Shown: one piece after another, positions 56,667 to 64,000 of the stretch | How the letters are laid out: each line of letters opens with the position of its first letter | How positions within the stretch are numbered: the stretch's first letter is position 1 | Source: Epiperipatus broadwayi | Lineage: Eukaryota; Onychophora; Udeonychophora; Euonychophora; Peripatidae | Direction of reading: 5' to 3' | Assembly: GCA_028023455.1 (NCBI GenBank) | Contig: JAQFVV010006335.1 | Span: 62,001-126,000 of the forward strand | DNA length: 64,000 nucleotides | Program-made: the position numbers and the translations under genes | The notes under the pieces: model-generated | Told to the model about the DNA's origin: nothing | What the model saw: only the letters and a program-made list of their open reading frames with translations | Databases searched by the model: none

Positions 56667-56973
56667 TTTTTTCTTTTTAATAATAATAACAAACTTACGT
56701 ACGTACAACCAAAACCTAACCTTCCCAGTTCCCCTTTTTTTTTTCTTATACTAAAATTCCCCGGAGTGTCCCTATGCCTCCACGTTTTATATAATTGCAA
56801 AATCACCTTTACAGTTGCGCTGCTTATACCATTTTCTAATCCTACTATCACGCTCCCTCCCGCTTCTTTTTTTACTAGCTATCACTTCTGTCACTCATAC
56901 ACGACTCTGGCCACACCGCTTAAAACGTCCATTCATGACTCACATCGGTTCTGCCATCCAAAACGTTTAGTTT

Positions 56974-56993
56974 CGTTCCACATTGACACGCCA
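56974..56993 (-). other. Primer-binding-site candidate of retrotransposon 2
   Basis: The minus strand reads TGGCGTGTCAATGTGGAACG immediately inside the 5' LTR, in the same position and with the same TGGCG start as in element 1. The priming tRNA is not identified. Confidence 0.6.
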
Positions 56994-56995
56994 TT

Positions 56996-58871
56996 TTATA
57001 CCTACCTCAACCCTTTTCTTTTCTGTCGTTCATAACTTTTATAAAAACATCAATTATATAAATCCATAACAATGTTTTAATTTTATAATAACGACTCGAT
57101 CAGAATTTTGTACCTCCCTCTTACACAAAATCCTATCACAGGGCTGTCAGTACCTCGGGTAGAGTAATCAACATCATTGGAAAACATTTGCCAATAACAT
57201 TTATACTCGTTTACTAGACTACATATTAGCCAATCAAACTTTTTATTTATTTAAAGGAAAAAAATCCTATGGGCGCCAGCCGACCTTGTCGACAAGTCTG
57301 CTTGACCAATACGATCTAGTACCCGCTCCCGCTAGCTCAGCTACAATAATCAATAAAATATACTCCGCCTACTTAAAAATCAATTTTAGAATCTTTCTCT
57401 GCGCTAATTTTCTCGCTCTCTCTTTTTCTTTTATTTAATTATTTAATTTAAATCTAATTTGAGTAATTACTAAACCATGAAATCTTCATTTACGCTATTA
57501 CACTTCGTTTGGTCTTATAATATAATTAACTACACTTTCGTTCAAGTTTAGATAATATTTAATACAATAAAATCTCATATTATAAATACACTTTGAAAAT
57601 AATTATACGCACACTTATATTTGAAATCACACTGAAATCTCACATTATAAATACATTTTGAAAATAATTATACGCATACACTTATATTTGAAATCACACT
57701 AAAATCTCTGGGTAATGGAGCTAAAGACACTTAGTAGTTATTGTTCGTAACATAAAGTTCAGAGTTTATTATTACGGCTTTTATTAGTGAATTAGAAATT
57801 GAAATAAACATTACCTAGCTTTCTCCCTTATGCACGGTTCCGAGCGTTGCTTCTGATAGTATTTCATTTGGTCAGTTAGCGCTAACTCTTTGCAATCCTT
57901 TCCACGATGTCATTGGGATCCTGTGGGCTCCACGTGAACACTCCGTCTCCTTCTTGTTTTACACGACCATGATCGAAATTTGAACTGTCTGCTGTTGGTA
58001 TTGCATGGAAGGATTCGGCCGGTTGTTCACACGATGGGTTTAACAATGCAGCATTTTACTTTAGACGTATACTCTCTATCTATGAAAATAATATAATTAA
58101 TGAATGAATAAGAATGATAAGAAAAATAGTATATGAAGTGATTGAATAGAAAATTTGCCCTTTTTATATTTTACGGTCCTTATCTTGCGGATTCAATCTA
58201 CAATACGTAACTAATCCTCTGGTGTTTCAGTTATGGTCCGTGCTGACTTTCTGGTGTTCGCATTGGTCATTTAATTTCTTTGTATTCTCTGCTAGAGTTA
58301 TTTCACTTTCTTTATTTCACTTTCTTTGTTATAGTTATTTCAATTTCTTTGTTAAAGTTATTTTCAATTTCTTTGTTAAAGTTATTTTCAATTTCTTTGT
58401 TAAAGTTATTTTCACTAATTAGCCGTTTAATGGAAATTTCTTATGTTTGTCATTAGCTCCCATTGTTCACTACATTCCTTTAATTACATATATTTTTTCT
58501 TTTTTTATTATGATTATAAGACAAAACGAATTCCACCTTGCTTTTTTCCTTTTTTTTTTTTTTCTTAAAGCAATCTTAAATCGAATTTCAATTTAGTTAA
58601 ATCAAATTTTAATTAAATCAAATTTAGTTAAATCAATTTTTAATTCTTTAGGTTTTATTTAAATATGATTCAAAATTATATATTATAAAACTATTTATTT
58701 TATGCTTTTAACGATAACCTGTCTATGAGAAAAAAAAATCTTTATTCCTATTTTACCCTACGAGATCTTTTATGTTTATTAATATTTACACAAATCGTTT
58801 ATCAATTTATATTATTTTTGAAATTATGTGTACCTCCGAAGAAAGCACACTCCTTCCTGATATATCTCGGT

Positions 58872-58874
<3 letters not shown>
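56996..58874 (-). repeat. 5' LTR of retrotransposon 2
   Basis: Direct repeat of 53,461-55,305. Outer end at 58,874 (plus-strand tcggtaca) is followed at once by (TA)n. Inner boundary is uncertain by a few bases in ttttata. Carries one more 24-bp unit than the other LTR around 58,340-58,400. Confidence 0.9.

Positions 58875-58930
<56 letters not shown>
58875..58930. repeat. (TA)n microsatellite
   Basis: About 28 units abutting LTR element 2. The left side of the element also starts in (TA)n (53,449-53,460), so this is the target tract. Confidence 0.95.
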
Positions 58931-58932
<2 letters not shown>

Positions 58933-59220
58933 TCTTTTTACTCTCCATACTCGTTCTCCTTTTCTCCAACTCCTTATTTTTATTAATGCATGTATTGTTC
59001 TATCTCATTCCTTGCAATTATTACACTCAATAATTCTCTTAACACAGTCATCCCACCTTTTGTATAAGTGTACTGACATAAATTCTTTATCCAAATCTTA
59101 TACATACCATATCAGCTTTCTCACTTATCATTTTGCCTGCTCTTTACTCATAATCTGATTAAATGCTATTTTGGCTATTCTCTTATTATTTATAAACTGC
59201 AATCTACTGAACATTTTTAT
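58931..59220 (-). pseudogene. Possible upstream part of the same LINE relic
   Basis: On the minus strand, MFSRLQFINNKRIAKIAFNQ (about 59,155-59,215) resembles the stretch that precedes the C-terminal zinc finger in some LINE proteins. It continues in other frames as WYGMYKIW. The zinc finger itself lies at 53,070-53,400 on the other side of LTR element 2, in the same orientation. The match is weak and rests on position and motif style. Confidence 0.35.
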
Positions 59221-61112
59221 TGAATTAGGATTTATTAAACACTGTCATCTTCCATGTATTGTTTACTACAACTAATAAATATTTCTTGATATAAAATTTG
59301 TAGGAATAAATTTTGGCCTTATAAGAAAAATAATAAATACTTTAATATAATTTTATTTAAAATAAACTTTTTTAATTCTGAATTCCAAAAGACAAAAAAA
59401 AATTCTTGATTATTTTACTTTATCATATCTCACAAGTTGTTCGATAAATAGTGTTAAAAAGGATTAACATGTTGGCATAAATTAAACAAAAGTAATATAT
59501 TTTTAATGTAATTAACTTTGATAGGATGAACTTTGTGCTCTAATAGTCATCTTTGATTTTTTCTTTTCCTCCTTTTTTCATATTTCTGATTTTTTAAAAT
59601 ACATTTTAGTTAATTAGATAAACATAATGAAATTCACTGTGGTTATGTACTGTATTATTATAATCATAAATACTTTTTTTTTTATCAAATGAAAAATATC
59701 ACAGTAAACCATAACATTTTTGCATCACACATAAATGACTTGAGAAATTACTTATATAATATACATATAAATACAATTTCTTAAGCTAAACTTTATAGCA
59801 AGTTTTATAATCCTTTTTAACACGATGTGAATATCAATCTACTTGTCAAAACTTTTATTCTCATATTATATGAATTTTAATTAAATTATCTGCTACGTCT
59901 TTCTACTTTTAAATTTATTTAACTTTATCTTTTGTTTGCTAAAGATTTATTAAAAAGATAAAAATTAAATTCAGTGAAAATAAGTTATTTTCCACAAGAG
60001 TTGAAATTTGTTGTGCCATAACTTCATAAATTAAAATCTAAATTCGGTAACATTTTTGCATACATTAAAAATAGTTCTCTTTCAAGTGCTTTTAATAATT
60101 AAACATATATATACTATCAACTAATAATAGTGGCAACATGATCGCTATTGATTATAATTTTAATTACAATTAACTAATAAGAACATGAATGTCTGTGTTC
60201 AAACCTCTTATATAATTACATCTAAAACTCCAAGCATATGTCATTCTTGCATTCAATGAAATTTTAATTATTATAATTAGATTAGATACACCCATTTAAA
60301 AGTGGTCTTTGGTTTTAGGTTGAAGCAATAAAGCAATTCTTAAAACTTATCTCCAATCTATTACCCTATCATTAAAACTGATTTGTATTTTTTTAAAAAT
60401 TTTTTTTTTTTTTTTTAATAAATTTCTAAATTTATTACCGATTTTATCACTTGGTATTTTCGTAGTGATTCAACTTTTAAGTGTTAATAAATATTCATAA
60501 TTCTCCTACTAAAATGATTACCAAATCTTTTATTACCACAATACAAAAAATAAATTATTTATAAATTTATCAAGCCATATATAATAAACTATACTATCAT
60601 TTCTCACTAATTTGTTAATAAAATGGTCAAGATTCAAATGTAATAAAATTTTTAAACGATGCAAATTTTTCCTATTTTTTTATAAGGTTTATTTTACTTA
60701 GCTTAATAAATTAATAAATAATTTTTTGAATTTCAATTGGTTTAAAAGTTAATTTATGGATGTATATTTGAAACAATTTAAATATATTAGTGGTTAAAGA
60801 TAGCAAAGTTTTGGGTTTATTTATATAGCTATTATTTATCACGTTTATTTTCCCTTTTTTCAAGGTTACTTTATAATATATCAATTCTGAGGAGGACCGA
60901 CTAAAATGGGCCAAAAACTTAATACATTTTTGCATTCAAAAGAAGAAAGGAATAAAGTGTTCGCTTTTATAGTTTATGCTTATTTGCAAACAAACAAAAA
61001 AAAAACCCAGCAAAAAGTTTAAACAATGAATACGATTTTGAAGTTTATATACAAATTAACACATGTCCTATAATCATGATATACTTTAAATAATTATATA
61101 TATATATATATT
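59221..61112. other. Unassigned AT-rich DNA
   Basis: Homopolymer T runs near 60,399-60,416; no gene or repeat recognised. A 74-codon minus-strand frame (60,711-60,935) looks like chance. Confidence 0.5.
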
Positions 61113-61274
61113 AAAGTTATATATATAGAGTTCGCAAAAACAAACTCTTAACAAGTTTTGTGAATACTCTCAACCCCAGTCCGGTTTCTGCATCTAGCGA
61201 GCATCGTCAGTGGGGTTGAGAGTATTCACAAAGCTTGTTAAGAGTTTGTTTTTGCGAACTTTATATATAACTTT
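61113..61274 (-). mobile_element. Long hairpin element with a hammerhead-like loop
   Basis: Arms 61,113-61,178 and 61,211-61,274 are reverse complements except for a few bases. Read on the minus strand, the 32-base loop is CTGACGA (61,204-61,210), TGC...GCA as a three-pair helix II, GAAAC (61,184-61,188), then CGGAC, and the arms continue directly as helix I (CCCCA/TGGGG). This is the exact layout of a type I hammerhead with a 60-bp helix I. Every core base is right except 16.1 (A for U). (TA)n flanks both sides. It may derive from a self-cleaving retroelement unit. Confidence 0.6.
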
Positions 61275-61949
61275 GTTAAATGCGAGTTGTATTAAAATTA
61301 GGTTATGTTACATCTGACTTGATTTATATATATATATATATTAAAGCTTTGTGCATTTTTACTTTTACATTTGGTAAATATTTTCTTTTATTATTTAAAT
61401 TATTTATCAAATGTAAAAGCGACAAACATGATACTTATATTATGTAAAATAACATTTTTTTTATTTTTATTTTTGCTTTTAATATTATGAAACAATAAAG
61501 AGTTAAAATAAAAATGCATTTGATTGTGCATAATAACTAATGTTATTTTGTTGGGAGATTTTATTTTTAAAAATAATGTTTATTTTATAAAACTTATTAT
61601 TTTAAATTTTCTCTGTCAAAAATTTAGAATTTGATTATTGAGATAATTTATATGAAAAAAAGAAACAATTCACTGCAGAAATCAATTTGAAAATAAATTG
61701 CTTTTTCTCTGGTCAAAGATGTGCATCTGGTTATCTGATTAATTATCAGTTTGCTTGCATGAATAAATTTCTAATTAACTCATTTTAAATTTAATATTTC
61801 ACGTTAGTCAAATTTTACATTATTATATAATTTAAATTTTCTTCACAATATGTGTTTCTAATACAATATGTTTACTATTTTAAAATTTAAAATTTAATTA
61901 TTTTAATGAAAAAATATGGTTCATTAAATATGCAAATTATATACATTTA
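61275..61949. other. Unassigned AT-rich DNA
   Basis: A (TA)n run at about 61,326-61,341; otherwise no feature. Confidence 0.5.
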
Positions 61950-62012
61950 ATGGCTATATTACGATTATGTATCGGCCTTCCAGGCGATAATCCAAGGTTC
62001 AAGTCTTGAATG
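61950..62012 (+). other. tRNA-like relic (possible SINE head)
   Basis: tggctatatta, then cggccttccaggcgataatc and the B box ggttcaagtct (61,996-62,006, a full match to GGTTCRANNCY). The layout A box, anticodon-like loop, B box fits the 3' two-thirds of a tRNA, but stems are incomplete. Downstream sequence is AT-rich without a recognisable SINE body. Confidence 0.45.
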
Positions 62013-62337
62013 AAGCTAAAAAGGTCATTAGTTAAAATCTCTAAAAGATTTACAAAGAAAAAATAGTGAAAGAGAAAATATTACAAACAAAGTTATTCCA
62101 TTGTAAAATTTTAAGAATTTTTTATTTTACTCTCTAGCTAAGAATAGTTAAATATTGAAATAAGTGGGTGATTCTGAACTGGCACTATGAAAACAAAGTA
62201 ATGTCACTGTTTTCCCTAATCAGCTTTGAAGCTAAAGATATGGGTATAGCATTTGTATATGATAACTATCACACCATGTATATTGTATATACCAAACAAT
62301 GTAATTATAAGAGTCCTGCATTTTAAATTTTCTATAT

Positions 62338-62431
62338 TTATTCAATCTATCTTATACAACTGATACACACGACCACATACATTTGACAAAGAAAAATAAA
62401 TTCATATATATATATATATATATATATATCA

Positions 62432-62472
<41 letters not shown>

Positions 62473-63560
62473 GCTGAATCAGCACTCCTCAGTTGATCCA
62501 GATCACCATCTGCCAGACATATATACAATCAGTGTTCAATTTATATTAAGGTAGCCAATATTTAAACTTTGATGACCAGGCTTCAATTGTCTTCACCTTC
62601 CAACTCTTCAGCCATCCATATCATTGAAAATCTGAAGATGGATTACTCAAAACCCGGTTGATGTCAATATTATTGTCATATCTATGTTGACCTTAAGTCA
62701 ATCTGACCTCTCACACATAGAACTTTAATATGTCCATTTAATTATACAGAAGAGGGATGGGCAGAATACAGGCTAAATATGTACTATTTAAATATATGTA
62801 TATTGTGTATTAATGTAATTATAAGGGACTTGAACTTGAACATTCAAGCTCTCTACATCTTTCCAATCTAACTTATACAATAGATACACATGACCACATA
62901 CATGTGAAAAAGATAAAGGATCTCCAATATATGTTTTTGTGCTCATTCACAACTCATCAGCTGGGCCAGATCATCAGCCCCACACTTATATACTATCAGT
63001 GTTCACTTTATATTAAGATAGCAAATCTTCCAAAACTTTAATGGACAAACCTCAATCTTCTTCACTATCCAATTTTTCAGTCATCCATCTTATTTAAAAT
63101 CCAAGAATAGAATGCTCAAAGCCAGTGCTGATCTCAATATTGCTGTCATACTCATCTTAACCTTAAATCAATCTGACTGCACATACATAGGATCTTAATA
63201 TATCCATTTAATTATATAGAAGAGGGATGATTAGAATACAGGATAAATAGGTAATATTTAAATGAATATATTAAGATGCTATGTGTGAGGACTCAGGTTG
63301 ACTCAAGGTCAATAAGAGTGTGACAATAATATTGAGATCAACAAGGGCTTGGGGCATTTATTCCTTGAATTTTCAATGAAATGAATGGATGAAGAATTGG
63401 AGAGTGGATAAGTTGAATCTTATTCATTAAAGGTTAAATTTTTTTTTTGTTTAATATATACTGAGCACTGATTGTATAAATGTGAAAATGATGAATACTG
63501 TTTCAGTACAAAACACATATATTGGAGATCATTTATTTTTCCCACATATATGTGGTATGT
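62338..63560. repeat. Repeat array: two direct units and one inverted unit (about 300-470 bp)
   Basis: Unit 1 (62,338-62,808, enlarged by a (TA)n tract at 62,404-62,470) and unit 2 (62,858-63,270) share ordered blocks: acttatacaa.agatacaca, gaccacatac, the cagcactcctcag / cacaactcatcag region, agtgttca(a/c)tttatatta, cttcttcac, tcaatattgctgtcat and tatccatttaatta. Unit 3 (63,275-63,560) is inverted, ending with tattggagatc on the plus strand. The units are diverged. On the minus strand each contains a CTGAnGA hairpin. No protein. Confidence 0.75.
62919..62972 (-). ncRNA. Hammerhead-like motif, G12 changed (unit 2)
   Basis: On the minus strand: GATCTGGCCCAG, CTGATGA, a damaged helix II (GTTGTG...GAGCAC; in unit 1 it is a perfect GTGCTG ATT CAGCAC), AAAAAC where GAAAC is expected, and ATATATTGGAGATC. 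GATCT/AGATC and CAG/TTG pair as helix I around an internal loop, as in natural type I hammerheads. The triplet would be ATA. The A at position 12, also present in unit 3, should abolish cutting. It may reflect decay of a CpG (C11.1-G12). Confidence 0.35.
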
Positions 63561-64000
63561 AGAAACAGACATACTGTTTCATGTATATATTTAGAAGATA
63601 CCCCTTTCCCTCCAAATTTAAAAGACTAATAATATTTTAAGTCAGACTAGTAATATTTAAAAAAAAAAAAAACTAATAATAATTTAAGGAACACTAAATA
63701 TTTAAAAAAAAAAAGAAGTAATGAAATTTGAACCAATTAAAATGATAATTTGTTAATTCATAATGATTTGGTCAAATGAAAAAAAAATCAAACTTTTCAA
63801 AATGAAAAAAAAAAGAGAGAAAAGCAAATACATTTATATTTGCAATAAACGAAAGTATAAATCTTTCTTTGTTAAAATTAAATAAAAGAATCTTCAAACA
63901 TTAAAACTCAGATTGAAAAAACCAAGAGAATAAATTGTAGGTGTCAAATCACCATGCCACAGACAATAAAAAAATTAAGATTCAAACGCACATGTAGGCA
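63561..64000. other. Unassigned A-rich DNA
   Basis: Poly-A runs at about 63,659-63,671, 63,703-63,715 and 63,779-63,817. No gene or repeat recognised. The window ends here. Confidence 0.5.

Larger units (their letters stand above)
53461..58874 (-). mobile_element. LTR retrotransposon 2, gag only, minus strand
   Basis: LTRs of about 1.85 kb (53,461-55,305 and 56,996-58,874) flank only 1.69 kb of internal DNA that holds a single gag gene. Read on the minus strand: LTR starting TGTACCGAGATATATC; a TGGCGTGTCAATG primer site just inside the 5' LTR; gag; a purine-rich tract (AAAAAGGGGGGATGGAGAAA); then the 3' LTR. There is no room for pol, so the element is complete yet non-autonomous. It is inserted in a (TA)n tract, so the target duplication cannot be resolved. 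The first ten LTR bases equal those of element 1, pointing to the same lineage. LTRs differ by few substitutions plus a 24-bp repeat-unit indel, implying a recent insertion. Confidence 0.9.

Noticed and set aside
56520-57035. 171-codon plus-strand frame opposite the start of Gag 2
   Set aside because: It is a shadow of the Lys/Glu-rich coiled-coil coding strand and runs into the leader; no domain.

Overview
This window looks like AT-rich nuclear DNA from an animal, probably an invertebrate. There are no dense bacterial-style genes, operons or ribosome binding sites. The coding traces are all from retroelements: Ty3/Gypsy-type Gag, a broken Gag-Pol, the reverse transcriptase and GIY-YIG end of a Penelope-like element, and the zinc-finger end of a LINE. 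Long (TA)n tracts, tRNA-derived SINE-like heads and foldback elements fill much of the rest. A mollusc such as a cephalopod would fit the TA tracts, Penelope elements and SINE-like heads, but the sequence does not prove it. I found no convincing host protein-coding exon, no intact tRNA or rRNA gene and no CRISPR array.

Layout. 0-2.7 kb: AT-rich DNA with a Penelope tail relic and an inverted-repeat element carrying a decayed hammerhead-like core. 2.7-11.3 kb: a complete LTR retrotransposon on the minus strand with 2.24-kb LTRs, a gag gene, no pol, and a 500-N assembly gap flanked by a near-duplicate of part of gag. 11.3-20.3 kb: unassigned DNA with a perfect 31-bp GC-rich inverted repeat, short tandem repeats, another hammerhead-type repeat, two 0.45-kb diverged direct repeats and a compound trinucleotide microsatellite. 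20.3-21.8 kb: a fossil gag, minus strand. 23-27 kb: long palindromes and three abutting minisatellites of 71, 87 and 55 bp. 29.7-31.1 kb: Penelope C-terminal ORF and a second Penelope tail, separated by (TA)n. 32.7 kb: a foldback element. 35.7-36.1 kb: an unusually CpG-containing unique stretch. 42.2 kb: the best-preserved hammerhead-ribozyme-like motif. 43.2-47.3 kb: a decayed Ty3/Gypsy gag-pol, plus strand. 48.7-51.3 kb: a terminal-inverted-repeat element and a nested three-arm palindrome. 53.0-59.2 kb: a second gag-only LTR retrotransposon (minus strand) sitting in a (TA)n tract between two pieces of a LINE relic. 61-63.6 kb: a long hairpin whose loop is a hammerhead-like core, a tRNA-like relic, and a direct plus inverted repeat array with a third hammerhead-like motif.

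How the parts fit together. The two LTR elements appear young (LTR pairs differ by roughly one per cent by eye). Both encode only Gag, so their movement would need reverse transcriptase and integrase from another element. The 43-47 kb element has related Gag and a full but broken Pol, and is the kind of partner that could once have supplied it. The most unusual signal is three different repeat families that each carry a hammerhead-ribozyme-like core (CUGANGA, helix II, GAAA) in various states of decay. One copy, at 42,172-42,212, keeps all core bases. All structural claims come from reading the sequence by hand; no folding program or database search was run.
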